In this document: positions 36,701 through 44,831 of the stretch, piece by piece
How positions within the stretch are numbered: the first letter of the stretch is position 1
Layout of the letters: each line of letters begins with the position of its first letter
NCBI GenBank assembly: GCA_045576335.1
Contig: JAZNGH010000022.1
Span: 8,751-72,750 of the forward strand
Direction of reading: 5' to 3'
Length of the DNA stretch: 64,000 nt
Origin: Scatosoma sp045576335
GTDB taxonomy: Bacteria; Bacillota; Clostridia; Christensenellales; Borkfalkiaceae
The notes under the pieces: model-generated
Seen by the model: the letters and a program-made list of their open reading frames with translations, nothing else
What the model was told of the DNA's origin: nothing
Databases searched by the model: none
Made by a program: the position numbers and the translations under genes

Positions 36701-37159
36701 ACCTTCCTCCAAAAGCTCGTCGAGCGCGGCGTTTTTCATTGCCGTACCCTCGGCGTCGTCGCCGTTGATGACGCGGAAACCGTTATCCACGCCCGCCGCG
36801 TAGAAGTGGGAGCGTATCAATTTCGCGCAAAAGGAGTGTATGGTGGAAATATCCGCCGTCGGAATTTCGTCCAGCTGTTTTTTCAGCCCCGCGCGCTTTT
36901 CAGGGGCTATCGAGGGCTCGTTGATGGCTTCTATTATCGCCTTGCGGAGCTTTTCCTTCATTTGCGAAGCCGCTTTTTTGGTAAAGGTCACGGCGAGGAT
37001 CTCGCTCACGCTGCCGCCCGCTTTAATCAAGCGAATGATTTTTTCAATCATTACCGTCGTTTTACCGCTGCCCGCGGAAGCCGATACGATGGTTTTACCC
37101 TCCGTTTCGATAGCCACGCGCTGTTCGTCGGTAAATCTGTCCGTTCTCTCGTTCGACAT
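33728..37159 (-). CDS. addA: ATP-dependent helicase/nuclease subunit A (AddA)
   Basis: A 1143-residue UvrD-family helicase with a C-terminal RecB-type nuclease. Walker A 'SASAGSGKTTVMIEKI' at residue ~28, 'DYNDLEHKALALL', Walker B 'YVFVDEYQDVNPVQEE', motif 'VKQSIYGFRGSKSRFF', 'VLTMHSSKGLEYPVVIL', and nuclease motifs 'GAIDLLAVHEDGAWIIDYKYS'. With AddB it unwinds and degrades double-strand ends and produces the 3' strand for RecA after Chi recognition. Length is close to the usual ~1200. It is four bases downstream of addB. A copy of the recurrent motif (35681-35701) sits in a variable linker and reads 'GGRYALND'. Confidence 0.97.
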   Translation of the reverse strand: MSNERTDRFTDEQRVAIETEGKTIVSASAGSGKTTVMIEKIIRLIKAGGSVSEILAVTFTKKAASQMKEKLRKAIIEAINEPSIAPEKRAGLKKQLDEIPTADISTIHSFCAKLIRSHFYAAGVDNGFRVINGDDAEGTAMKNAALDELLEEGYEEKNDNFKKLLSVYWRKKSDNALRRIILSSYKELRNRADYKAYLASSQNYTEATFDAVCADLHQILKNKAAYYSSFVEEEAAFFEEINAEPQLALCSELKAALSAIQTSADYFAACGLQKPVFTSKRTSKKDGEDKKAHIERLAAIKAKVVKIYDDELAETGGREEELTAFLQSGEVAAALAEYLLRFDEKYETLKKERGALDYNDLEHKALALLSSEEIASETREKYRYVFVDEYQDVNPVQEEIVSRIGGENLFLVGDVKQSIYGFRGSKSRFFVEKQRRFAEGEGKSLMMKRNFRSSDKVLDLVNAQFSLAMTPTTCEVDYARDSYMERGGRYALNDGRAEIHFLGEEEKGEAEERGVYSVKESARSKKREESLAAKTIRRIIDEERKKKWYDADTGEYKSVRYQDIAILSRKKQGQIAATVEALSAEGVPVTAAAAVNICDFSEIKTLMDILSLLDNAAQDVPLCSALLSAMGNLTADDLTEIRLAYREEKLFRNACARYAAEKQDLLSHKLRTFYAYFEKLRSLSSVMDAGELLTKIIAETRMESRLLARPNGAAAVKRIHRFIEEAYAPEPLCVHMFLERLRDLDYKIEYSENGGEDSVKVLTMHSSKGLEYPVVILDNLSGLFRGADHDEVLLEEKYGLAPRAFDEENMTKRATLLRRLCEYRQAEGSIADELNLYYVALTRAKYAVHLLFKKPSVFPDVRYARSFADFTDFSVWQEYIVKDEFFDIPKQERVALAFHPDETLARAIIDAFLWKYPYTGYENLPVKSSATQLMRLPQATLVLNNEITENEAEIEAEKQFGGGKTSVEAGLAYHAFLEKFDFSSLFNEQGLPVCKDELERVVELALREGVDLVSKEQAIAILSNPVFYKLAGMRLYKERQFLVSLPVKDTYAAREGAEESLQKRDDGEEMLFQGAIDLLAVHEDGAWIIDYKYSVMDEAYLRQHYQPQLNLYRLATAKILGLPIEKIRCTIVNIYHGFQVDLY

Positions 37160-37162
37160 AGC

Positions 37163-40100
37163 TCAATCCTCCTTTCCGTCGCGTTCTTCGCGCGCAATCC
37201 GTGCAATCGTAGCGGGGTCGATTGCGCTTGACGAGCGCGGCGTGCATTGGTCGCGGTTAAAGCCGCACATACCGCCGTATTTGCAATATTCGCAACCGTT
37301 TCCGTACGGCGTCGGCTCGATATATCCCTCTTTCAATTCCTGCACACCCTTTCTTGCGACGAACACGGAATAGTCCAAGAAATCGCGGAAAACCTCTTCG
37401 CTCATTACCCGCTTGCTCCGTGCGTTGGGCTTCAAGGAAGCAGGGAAAAACTCGCTTTGCTTTTCTTCCGTCAAATTTTTATCGCCGCAAAGCAGCGCCG
37501 CCTTATCCCCGTTCAAAAAGCCTTTCATGCGAAATCTGCCCGACGCATCATCCGTGTAATCCACCGACGCGGGGAAGTAAAACACGCCGGCAGGTATGCG
37601 TTCACCCTTGATTGCGGACATATACAGCTGCATTTGCAGCTTTCTGCCCGTATAATAGGAAACGGCGGTATCGTCGATAGAACCCGTCTTATAATCCACG
37701 ACGCGGACGTACTCTTGCGTGCCGTCCACGCGGTCAATCTTGCCGTGAAAAGCGTCCGTGACCACCGTTTTTTCCGTTTCCTCCACGACGAAAGCCGAGC
37801 CTTTAATTTGCCTGAACGCCGCCACCGCCACGTCCGCGCCCTCTTTGAGCAATTTTTCGGAAAACACCGTTCCCGAAGCGGTATCGGCGTTTGCCGCGTA
37901 AACAGGGCTTTGCAGGATTTTTGCGCCCTCTTGCATGGCAAAGGCGCGCATTTCCTCTTCCGTGTTCATCTCGCCTGCTTTCTTCGTCGTGATCTCCAAA
38001 AGCGCGTGCACGAAATTACCCGTATCCAACGCGAGCACCGCCGTTTCTTCCCGTTCTTTTACGCGCAAGCCCCTTTCGGCAAAATTACGGAAGGGACAAG
38101 AAAAATATCCCTCTAACGCCGTGGGCGAAATTTTTCCGTCGTGAAAAAACAGCTCCTCGCCGCGTTCAACGCATACCTGCCCGCCATCTTCCTTCAAAAA
38201 ATCGTCCTTTTCGGTTACGCGGAGCTTATCCAGCGCGGTATAAATGGACGCGTATTTCGTTTGCGAACGCCCAAAATGCGTTTCGTAGACATCCTTTTCT
38301 ATCAACAATTTTCTAATTGCGGGCGCGGGTGCAGAGCATTGAAAGCACAGCTCGTCGTCGCGAATTTTTTTATTGCGGGCGATTTTTTTGCCCGCTTCGT
38401 CGCAAAAACACTCGTCGATATATCGGAAAATATCGCTGACGAGCGGTTCGCTCCCGTCTGACGATAGCGGGTAGGAAAGGTGCAATTCGTCCATAAAGGT
38501 ACAAAGATTGAGCCCCACGCACTCCCGCGCGCGTAAATTGACCTCGGCGACCGTCGGCTCTAACAGCGCTTTGACCTCGGCAAGGCGTTCGATTTCTTTA
38601 TCCGAAACGATTGCCGTGTCGCTGCCCACGCGCGGCACTTCTTCCGTCATACCCATTGCAAAGAGTACGCTCACTTTTTCGATACGGCTGTCCGTGAGGT
38701 CGCCAACGAACACCGCGTCCGCCTTTAACGGAATAAGGGAAATTTCCGTCGCGTCCAAGCCGTCTTGCAATACAGCGGCAAACTCCGCGACCGTCATTTC
38801 TCGCCCGCCCGTCAAAAGCTCCGCTTCTTTCAATACGCCCTCCAAGGCGCGATATATTTGCGAAAGATAGCCCTTTTGCGAGATATCCTCCACCTTTTCC
38901 TCCAACGCTTTGAGTGTTTCCTCCGCGTTAAAATCGGCGAGAATACCCCGCACGGCGTTACAGTACGAGCCGCCGTTTGCGCGCGAGCGGATATTTTTCG
39001 TCGCGCACAGCAAACGCTCCCGCGCGTTTTCCAGCGCGGCAATATCGTAAATTTCCGTCACCGCGTCTACCGTTTTGATTTCGCGCTTTGCTCCGCCGCG
39101 ATAATTTGCGAATTTCAAGAGATAATTGCGATAGTCGTCGCTCTCCCCGAAAAAGGGGTTTTGCGTGAGCGATTGCACGGCGGCAGGCGAAAAGCGTTCG
39201 CGTACCACGCGCAAGCAATCGAGCAAAAAGCGGGACAGCGGGTGGCTTTTCAGCGAGCGTTTTTCGTCAATAAAATAGGGTATGCCGTATTCATCCAACG
39301 CGCGTTTTAGAGAAAGCGCGTAGCTACCCACCTCGGGCACGAGCACGGCAAAATCGCGGTATCTACGCGTTTGGTTTTGCGACATGGCGCGCTTGATTTG
39401 CAACGCCACGTACTCCGCCTCCCCCATTTTGTCCTCGGCTTCGAAAATACGAAGCTTGTCCGTCGGCATTTTTACGCCACGCTTTGGCTCGAACAGACCT
39501 TTACGCAAAGCCTCCGCTTCGCCGCAAAGGGGCGTACCAAGTTCCAAGGTGCGGAATTTGCCGTACTCCGCGCAAACCTTGGAAAAGGTATTCACGGCGC
39601 GGTTGACGTATAATTCCTCCTCGCCCGCACAAAACACGCCCACGACGTTTTTCGCACTTTCACAGACAGCACGAATGGTTGCGCGGGCTTGCGCGGTGAA
39701 AGAATTGTAGCAAAGGAAGAATACGTTGGTGTTTTTCAGCGTTTTATCCGCGCGCACGTATTGCGGCAATAAGGACAGGTAACGGCTTTCGTCTACAAAC
39801 CCGTGTTCCCGTAAAAATTCGGTATACCCCTCGTAAATCAAGGCAAGGTCGGCAAGCTTTTTCCGCAAAGCGTCGTCGGGAAGCAGCGCAAGCCCCTCCC
39901 TCAAAACCTCGGGCGTGATTTCCGAAGCGGAAAACTGGGCGAGCGTTTCGTAAATGCACTTGGCGTTATTGCCGATACCCGCTACGCTCGTAAAGCATTG
40001 CAAAGCTTCCGACCTTTGCAACCTCGTCATAATTTCCCCCACCGCCATTACCGAGCCTTGCTTGCTCAAAGCTTTTTCGTTGGTTTTGACGAAGCGCGCA

Positions 40101-40285
40101 AAGGTGGTAACGGTAGATTGAAAGGTGCCGCCCGTTTTTCTGACGAGCGCGCGTTCGGCGATCAAGGTCAATCTGTCCTCGCAAAAAATCAAATTGTTAT
40201 CGCCTGTTTTTTCAAAAGCCGCCGCATACTCCGCCATCAGCTCCATACACTCGGAAAGCGTATACGCTTTTAATACCGTGTTCAT
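37163..40285 (-). CDS. addB: ATP-dependent helicase/nuclease subunit B (AddB)
   Basis: A 1040-residue AddB (shorter than the ~1160 of B. subtilis). The inactive-helicase N-terminus lacks a clear Walker A ('DNLIFCEDRLTLIAERAL'). The C-terminal nuclease has 'ISPTALEGYFSCPF', 'GKIDRVDGTQEYVRVVDYKTGS' and the Fe-S Cys cluster 'GCEYCKYGGMCGFNRDQC', with the first Cys in 'YFSCPF'. It starts at 40285 with GAGAGGAG upstream and its own promoter. Two copies of the GGCAGGTATGCGTT motif lie in it, in opposite orientations and different frames (37589-37604 and 38164-38183). Confidence 0.95.
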   Translation of the reverse strand: MNTVLKAYTLSECMELMAEYAAAFEKTGDNNLIFCEDRLTLIAERALVRKTGGTFQSTVTTFARFVKTNEKALSKQGSVMAVGEIMTRLQRSEALQCFTSVAGIGNNAKCIYETLAQFSASEITPEVLREGLALLPDDALRKKLADLALIYEGYTEFLREHGFVDESRYLSLLPQYVRADKTLKNTNVFFLCYNSFTAQARATIRAVCESAKNVVGVFCAGEEELYVNRAVNTFSKVCAEYGKFRTLELGTPLCGEAEALRKGLFEPKRGVKMPTDKLRIFEAEDKMGEAEYVALQIKRAMSQNQTRRYRDFAVLVPEVGSYALSLKRALDEYGIPYFIDEKRSLKSHPLSRFLLDCLRVVRERFSPAAVQSLTQNPFFGESDDYRNYLLKFANYRGGAKREIKTVDAVTEIYDIAALENARERLLCATKNIRSRANGGSYCNAVRGILADFNAEETLKALEEKVEDISQKGYLSQIYRALEGVLKEAELLTGGREMTVAEFAAVLQDGLDATEISLIPLKADAVFVGDLTDSRIEKVSVLFAMGMTEEVPRVGSDTAIVSDKEIERLAEVKALLEPTVAEVNLRARECVGLNLCTFMDELHLSYPLSSDGSEPLVSDIFRYIDECFCDEAGKKIARNKKIRDDELCFQCSAPAPAIRKLLIEKDVYETHFGRSQTKYASIYTALDKLRVTEKDDFLKEDGGQVCVERGEELFFHDGKISPTALEGYFSCPFRNFAERGLRVKEREETAVLALDTGNFVHALLEITTKKAGEMNTEEEMRAFAMQEGAKILQSPVYAANADTASGTVFSEKLLKEGADVAVAAFRQIKGSAFVVEETEKTVVTDAFHGKIDRVDGTQEYVRVVDYKTGSIDDTAVSYYTGRKLQMQLYMSAIKGERIPAGVFYFPASVDYTDDASGRFRMKGFLNGDKAALLCGDKNLTEEKQSEFFPASLKPNARSKRVMSEEVFRDFLDYSVFVARKGVQELKEGYIEPTPYGNGCEYCKYGGMCGFNRDQCTPRSSSAIDPATIARIAREERDGKED

Positions 40286-40330
40286 TCGTTCTTCTCCTCT
40301 CGCTTTTACAGCAAAAGCTTTCTCGTTTCT

Positions 40331-40360
40331 ATTATAGCATATCTATATGGAAATTTTCAG
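40331..40360 (-). promoter_or_regulatory. Promoter of addBA
   Basis: TATAAT (40331-40336) with CTGAAA (40355-40360), 18-bp spacer, minus strand. Confidence 0.6.
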
Positions 40361-40401
40361 CTTTTTTTCACAAGAATTTTGAAAAAATCCGCGTTTTGTT
40401 T

Positions 40402-40430
40402 TTTACAAATGGTAAATTATGTGGTATAAT
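40402..40430 (+). promoter_or_regulatory. Promoter of lipoprotein gene
   Basis: TTTACA (40402-40407), 17-bp spacer, TATAAT (40425-40430), plus strand; 39 bases before the ATG at 40470. It is divergent from addB. Confidence 0.8.
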
Positions 40431-40469
40431 AGTAATAACGAACGGTTTTTTAGAAAGGCAAGAACATTT

Positions 40470-41459
40470 ATGAAACGCAAAACAATTTTATCTATCACCT
40501 CTTTACTCCTCGGTGCAACGCTTTTTTCCGCTTGTACGGACACCAACTATAAAGTGGCGTTCGACGACTACTGGAAATACGACGTGACCATTCCGCAAAC
40601 GGCAATGGAAGAGGTTTTGACCTATAAGGTCACCTTTGACGACGATACGGGTATCAATAATTACTCCTTGCAATACAAAGAAGGCGTTTATACCACCAAG
40701 CTCACGAGCAGTATGCAGGGTGAGGAGCTCGTGTATCAATACGAAACCTCGCTCACGATTGAAGCCGTGTATCAGCTTGGCTCACAGCAGAGCGAACCGC
40801 TCCCCAACACGGTGAAATCCAGCGTGACCTTCCTTTCGGCGGCGGACGGCTTAAAGCCCATTTCCTCGCATAAGGAGCTGGACAACTATTCCCCCGTTAA
40901 CGCCTCGGAGGCGACCAAGGTGGAGGATTGCTATAAAAGATACCGCTACACCGTGGACGTGACCTACGAGGACACCAAGTTCACGTCCGTCGTCACCAAC
41001 GAAGCGTTGAAGGAAACGGACGAAAGCTATACCCCCTCGACGCACGAAACGACGATTGACAATTCTCAATACAGCTATTTGGATAACGAACAGTTGTTGC
41101 TCGCGCTCCGCGGCGTCAACCCCACGACGACGGCTTCGCCCTCTTTGCTCGTTTACGCGCCTTTCTCCAAGGCAGTACAGACGCTCAAAGCCAGCTATTC
41201 CACGAGCGCGACGGCGGGCGATTTCACCTTTGAAATGGACGGCGAAACGGCAAAACGCAATATCACCTATTACACGGTGACGCTTGGCATAGACGCCAAC
41301 GATTCGGGCAGAGCGCAAACGCTGCAAATCGCAAAAGTAACCAACGCGAAAGCCAACGACTATCGCAACGTAATCCTTAAATACGAAGCTCCTTATCCCT
41401 ACAATTTGGGTACGCTCGTATACGAATTGCAAACGGCAAAATTTATCAATAAACAATAA
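40470..41459 (+). CDS. Hypothetical lipoprotein
   Basis: About 329 residues, starting at the ATG at 40470 (Met-Lys-Arg-Lys), which opens directly on a signal peptide with lipobox 'LFSAC'; a longer frame would reach into the promoter. The mature part is all beta-strand-like and rich in Thr, Ser and Tyr ('EEVLTYKVTFDDDTGINNYS', 'NIMSKFINKQ'-type ending 'YELQTAKFINKQ'). I do not recognise the family. It stands alone between addB and a terminator, so regulation is likely independent. Surface-attached, role unknown. Confidence 0.7.
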   Translation: MKRKTILSITSLLLGATLFSACTDTNYKVAFDDYWKYDVTIPQTAMEEVLTYKVTFDDDTGINNYSLQYKEGVYTTKLTSSMQGEELVYQYETSLTIEAVYQLGSQQSEPLPNTVKSSVTFLSAADGLKPISSHKELDNYSPVNASEATKVEDCYKRYRYTVDVTYEDTKFTSVVTNEALKETDESYTPSTHETTIDNSQYSYLDNEQLLLALRGVNPTTTASPSLLVYAPFSKAVQTLKASYSTSATAGDFTFEMDGETAKRNITYYTVTLGIDANDSGRAQTLQIAKVTNAKANDYRNVILKYEAPYPYNLGTLVYELQTAKFINKQ

Positions 41460-41476
41460 GACAAAAATAAAAATCA

Positions 41477-41511
41477 AACGGGCAGGTATGCGTTCAGCAC
41501 ACCTGCCCGTT
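41477..41511. terminator. Bidirectional terminator containing the recurrent motif
   Basis: AACGGGCAGGT pairs with ACCTGCCCGTT, with an inner TGC/GCA pair. It lies between convergent genes ending at 41459 and 41510. The left arm carries GGGCAGGTATGCGTTCA, the motif found inside several genes here; U-rich sequence follows on the minus strand (GATTTTTATTTTTG). Confidence 0.8.
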
Positions 41512-42361
41512 ACTTTATTCGTTCGTTAAAAAGTTCTTTGATATACAAACGGAAGAATTTTATGCAATCGTCTACCCAAGCGCACACGCGGTCTAAACCC
41601 GCGGCGGGCACGTTAACCTCCAAGCTACCCGTCGATAAGCCGTGTCCCCCTTGCGGATAAATATGCAATTCGTACGCCACGCCGCATTTTGCACAAGCGA
41701 GCGCGTAACGAAGCGCGTTGTCGGCGGGTACGCCCCCGTCCGTTGCCGTCGCCCAAAGGAATGCGGGCGGCGTGTCCTTCGTCACCGCTTCGTTCAAGTT
41801 CAGCGTCTTCAAAAGCTCTGCTTTCGCTTCGTCCGAATACCCGTAAAGCAGGTTTTCGTAAGTGCCTTGATGTCCGTTGATTTTGGAAATAACGGGATAG
41901 CAAAGCCCTACGGCAGTCGGTTTACAATCCAGCTCCCTGCCCATTTTTTCGGACGCGGAAGCGTATTCCACAGCAAGATTGCCCGTCAAATGTCCGCCCG
42001 CGGAAAAGCCCACCACGAACACCTCGTCCGCGTTCACGTTCCACTCCGCCGCGTTCTTTTTCACGTAGTCCACCGCGCAAGCAAGCTCTAAAAGCTGTTC
42101 GGGATAGGAAAAGCCGTTTTCCCCGCCGACCTCATAGGTCAAAATGAACGCTTGAAAGCCTTTCGCCAAAAACGCCGTCGCGACGGGCTCGCCCTCGCGC
42201 TTGCTCACCATACCGTAGCCGCCGCCCGGAACGACGATTACCGCGGGTCTTTTCCAGTTTGCCGCGCCCGAATCGTCCCAAGGATAGTCCATTTTTATAC
42301 AGGCAAGCGTACCGCCCTGCAAACCGTATTCCTTTTTCAAATCCACCGTAGCCATTTTCAT
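41510..42361 (-). CDS. Alpha/beta-hydrolase, acetyl-xylan/BD-FAE-like esterase
   Basis: About 283 residues, starting at the ATG at 42361 (GAGG nine bases upstream; the first codon upstream of it is not a better start). Oxyanion motif 'VVPGGGYGMVSKREGEP', nucleophile 'VGFSAGGHLTGN' with Ser, acid in 'TATDGGVPADNAL' and catalytic His in 'IYPQGGHGLSTG'. No signal peptide. This matches the BD-FAE/acetyl esterase family that removes acetyl or feruloyl groups from sugars. It lies immediately downstream of the aspartate kinase gene, its ribosome site overlapping that stop codon. Confidence 0.88.
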   Translation of the reverse strand: MKMATVDLKKEYGLQGGTLACIKMDYPWDDSGAANWKRPAVIVVPGGGYGMVSKREGEPVATAFLAKGFQAFILTYEVGGENGFSYPEQLLELACAVDYVKKNAAEWNVNADEVFVVGFSAGGHLTGNLAVEYASASEKMGRELDCKPTAVGLCYPVISKINGHQGTYENLLYGYSDEAKAELLKTLNLNEAVTKDTPPAFLWATATDGGVPADNALRYALACAKCGVAYELHIYPQGGHGLSTGSLEVNVPAAGLDRVCAWVDDCIKFFRLYIKELFNERIK

Positions 42362-42372
42362 ATTCGTATACC

Positions 42373-43695
42373 TCAATTAAAAAATTCGTTGTAAATCGCT
42401 TGAATACAGGGCGCACAATCTACGTTTTCCACGCCGACGATAATATTCATTTCGCTCGAACCTTGGTCAATCATAATCACGTTGATACCCGCCTCGGAAA
42501 GCGCCTTAAAAAGCCGCGCGGAAGTACCGACGTTTTTCGCCATACCGTGCCCAACCGTCGCCACGAGCGCGATATTTTCGTGCACGTACAATTTATCGGG
42601 ATGGACAACGGCTTTCATCTCCTCTACGACCTCTTGCAAAACGCCGTTTTTGAGATATTCGTTGTCGATTACGAGCGACATAGTGTCGATACCCGAGGGC
42701 AAATGCTCGAAAGAAATCCCGCGTTTTCCGATTACGGAAAGCACCTTACCGACAAAGCCGACCTCGCTGTTCATCATAGATTTTTCCAAGGAAATTGCCG
42801 TAAAGTCCTTTTTACCCGCAATACCCGTTACTACGTTCTCACGCATATCCCGCGTGGAAGTTTTTACGATATACGTGCCCGCGTCGTCGGGACGGAAGGT
42901 ATTGCAGATACGAATGGGAATACCCGCGCTTCTCACGGGGAAAATGGATTCGCTATGTAATACGTTCGCGCCCATATACGAAAGCTCACGAAGCTCTTGA
43001 TAGGTCAATTCGGGAATACATTTGGGCGAATTGACGATACGGGGGTCGCAAGCGTAAAAGCCGCTGACGTCCGTCCAGTTTTCATACAAATCCGCCATCA
43101 CGCCGCGCGCCACGATAGAGCCCGAAATATCGCCGCCGCCGCGGGAAAAGGTCTTGACCTTGCCCTCCGCGCTCAAACCGTAAAATCCCGGTACGACCGC
43201 GCGGGGATATTTGGAAAGAACCTCCGCCGCAAGCGCAAAGGTTTCCTCGCTCAACACGCCGTCTTTATCAAACCGCACGAATTCCGTCGCGTCCACGAAG
43301 GGCACGCCGAGCACCGCCGCCATAATCTTCGCCGCAAGATACTCGCCGCGCGAAGCGCAATAATCGCGACCCGCACCACCGAGGATAGCCGCTTCCACCT
43401 CGTCCAAAGCCTCCTGCATACCCAGCTTTCTGCCTATCTCCGCCTCGATATTCAAAAACCGCGTACGGATTTTGCCGAACGTTTCCAAAAAGGCTTTTCT
43501 ATCGCCTGCGTCCGCTTCGTCCGAGCATTTATACAAAAGGTCTGTGACCTTAATATCGCCGCTAAAACGCTTACCGGGTGCGGAAACGACGACGTAACGA
43601 CGACGTTTATCCGCTTCCACGATTTTTGCGGCAGACAAAATCACGTTTCCGTCCGCCATGGACGTTCCGCCGAATTTACATACCTTGATATCCAT
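42373..43695 (-). CDS. lysC: Aspartate kinase
   Basis: A 440-residue monofunctional aspartokinase. N-terminal 'KVCKFGGTSMADGN' is the family motif that binds ATP and aspartate; 'RGGGDISGSIVARGV' is also conserved. Two C-terminal ACT domains ('MMNSEVGFVGKVLSVIGKRG', 'LFKALSEAGINVIMIDQGSS') are where lysine or threonine would inhibit it. It catalyses the first step of Lys/Met/Thr synthesis. An AAGGAG site precedes the ATG. There is no lysine riboswitch in the 73 bases upstream. It is in the same direction as cdaA. Confidence 0.93.
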   Translation of the reverse strand: MDIKVCKFGGTSMADGNVILSAAKIVEADKRRRYVVVSAPGKRFSGDIKVTDLLYKCSDEADAGDRKAFLETFGKIRTRFLNIEAEIGRKLGMQEALDEVEAAILGGAGRDYCASRGEYLAAKIMAAVLGVPFVDATEFVRFDKDGVLSEETFALAAEVLSKYPRAVVPGFYGLSAEGKVKTFSRGGGDISGSIVARGVMADLYENWTDVSGFYACDPRIVNSPKCIPELTYQELRELSYMGANVLHSESIFPVRSAGIPIRICNTFRPDDAGTYIVKTSTRDMRENVVTGIAGKKDFTAISLEKSMMNSEVGFVGKVLSVIGKRGISFEHLPSGIDTMSLVIDNEYLKNGVLQEVVEEMKAVVHPDKLYVHENIALVATVGHGMAKNVGTSARLFKALSEAGINVIMIDQGSSEMNIIVGVENVDCAPCIQAIYNEFFN

Positions 43696-43768
43696 ATTTC
43701 TCCTTTTTTCGCGCGACCTTGCGCGACCGACCCTACATAGTCGGCTTCGTAAACTTCACTTTCCCTTC

Positions 43769-43873
43769 TTACAAGTTTATCAACACTACGACTAACACAG
43801 CAAGGATCAAAGAAATGGCTTTAATCCAGAACTTGGAAACAAATACGTTTTTCAAAAATTGACCGAATTTCAT
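43769..43873 (-). CDS. 34-residue membrane peptide resembling the anchor of CdaR
   Basis: A short frame from the ATG at 43873 to TAA at 43769, starting inside the stop of cdaA (ATGA overlap) with GGAGGTATCAG upstream. It reads MKFGQFLKNVFVSKFWIKAI followed by SLILAVLVVVLINL. Its sequence pattern (a positively charged N-terminus with 'SKFWIKAISLILAVLVVVLI') looks like the N-terminal transmembrane anchor of YbbR/CdaR, the normal partner encoded after cdaA. The YbbR repeats are absent: translation ends after the helix. It could be a real truncated regulator that sits beside CdaA in the membrane, or the remnant of a lost gene; the intact ribosome site and coupling favour expression. Confidence 0.7.
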   Translation of the reverse strand: MKFGQFLKNVFVSKFWIKAISLILAVLVVVLINL

Positions 43874-44748
43874 CTGATACCTCCGCGTTTCTTATCCGTT
43901 AAGGGCATATCCTGCCAGTAATAATCTTTGAGTGCGTCCACGAGCATATCGTAGTCGGCATAACGGGTAACGTTGCCCTGTTTGACGATGGATATAATGC
44001 CCGTTTCCTCCGAAACGATCAGCGAAATGACGTTTGCAACCTCCGTAATACCGATACCCGCGCGGTGGCGCGTGCCGTATTCCTTGGGATAGCTCGTCTT
44101 TTGCGTGAGCGGCAAGAAACAACCCGCCGCCTGTATTTTATGCCCGCGAATGACCATTGCGCCGTCGTGCAAAGGTGCTTTGGGGAAGAAAATACCCTCG
44201 ATCAGCTGTGTGGAAATTTCCGCGTCAATCTCGACGCCGCTTTGCAAAACCTGCTTAGGAAGGCTCCCCTTGGAAAGGACGATAAGCGCGCCCACGTTGT
44301 TTTTGGACATATTCTGCAAAGCCTTGATGACGTTGGCAATGCAACGCTCCGTGTCCGCTTGCGAACGGATTTCCGTGCTTCCGCCCAAGACCTTTTCGGA
44401 TATTCCCTCTTTATCCTTGTGTACGTCCCAAAGGCTCTTTTTGACCTCTACGTTGAACAGGATAAGCATAAACGCCGAAAGCAGTACGACGTAAAAGAGC
44501 AAGAACTGCACGTCAACGAGCGTAGGCGCAAAGACGTTCAGCGCGCCGCCGACGAGAATAAACAGCCAATACAAAAGCATTAGCTTGGTCGCGTCGTTAT
44601 CGCGTAAAATTTTGGAAACGTAAAAAATCAACGCGAAAAAGCAAAGTATCTCAATCGCGTACATTACTTGAAAATTCGTGAAAAAGCTCACGATGCCCTC
44701 TTGCAACCAAGTAAGCCTTTCCGCTGCCGACAAAAGCCGTATTCCCAT
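43870..44748 (-). CDS. cdaA: Diadenylate cyclase CdaA
   Basis: A 292-residue membrane enzyme making c-di-AMP from two ATP. Three N-terminal helices ('FQVMYAIEILCFFALIFYV', 'MLLYWLFILVGGALNVFA', 'LLFYVVLLSAFMLILF') precede the DAC domain with the DGA motif ('LHDGAMVIRGHK') and RHR motif ('YGTRHRAGIGITE'). c-di-AMP controls potassium and cell-wall homeostasis. Start 44748 with GAGGAGG. In most Firmicutes cdaR and glmM follow; here only a 34-residue anchor-like frame follows, then aspartate kinase. Confidence 0.97.
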   Translation of the reverse strand: MGIRLLSAAERLTWLQEGIVSFFTNFQVMYAIEILCFFALIFYVSKILRDNDATKLMLLYWLFILVGGALNVFAPTLVDVQFLLFYVVLLSAFMLILFNVEVKKSLWDVHKDKEGISEKVLGGSTEIRSQADTERCIANVIKALQNMSKNNVGALIVLSKGSLPKQVLQSGVEIDAEISTQLIEGIFFPKAPLHDGAMVIRGHKIQAAGCFLPLTQKTSYPKEYGTRHRAGIGITEVANVISLIVSEETGIISIVKQGNVTRYADYDMLVDALKDYYWQDMPLTDKKRGGIR

Positions 44749-44784
44749 ATTACCTCCTCGTTACCGTAATAACCCACTATAATT

Positions 44785-44813
44785 ATTATATAAAATATTC
44801 ACGGAAAAATAAA
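44785..44813 (-). promoter_or_regulatory. Promoter of cdaA operon
   Basis: TATAAT (44785-44790) and TTTATT (44808-44813), 17-bp spacer, minus strand. Confidence 0.6.
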
Positions 44814-44831
44814 GCGTTTTTTTAACTCTTT

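Noticed and set aside
43696..43768. Lysine riboswitch upstream of aspartate kinase
   Set aside because: Only 73 bases separate the genes and no multi-helix riboswitch can fit; only a short CCGAC/GTCGG pairing is seen.
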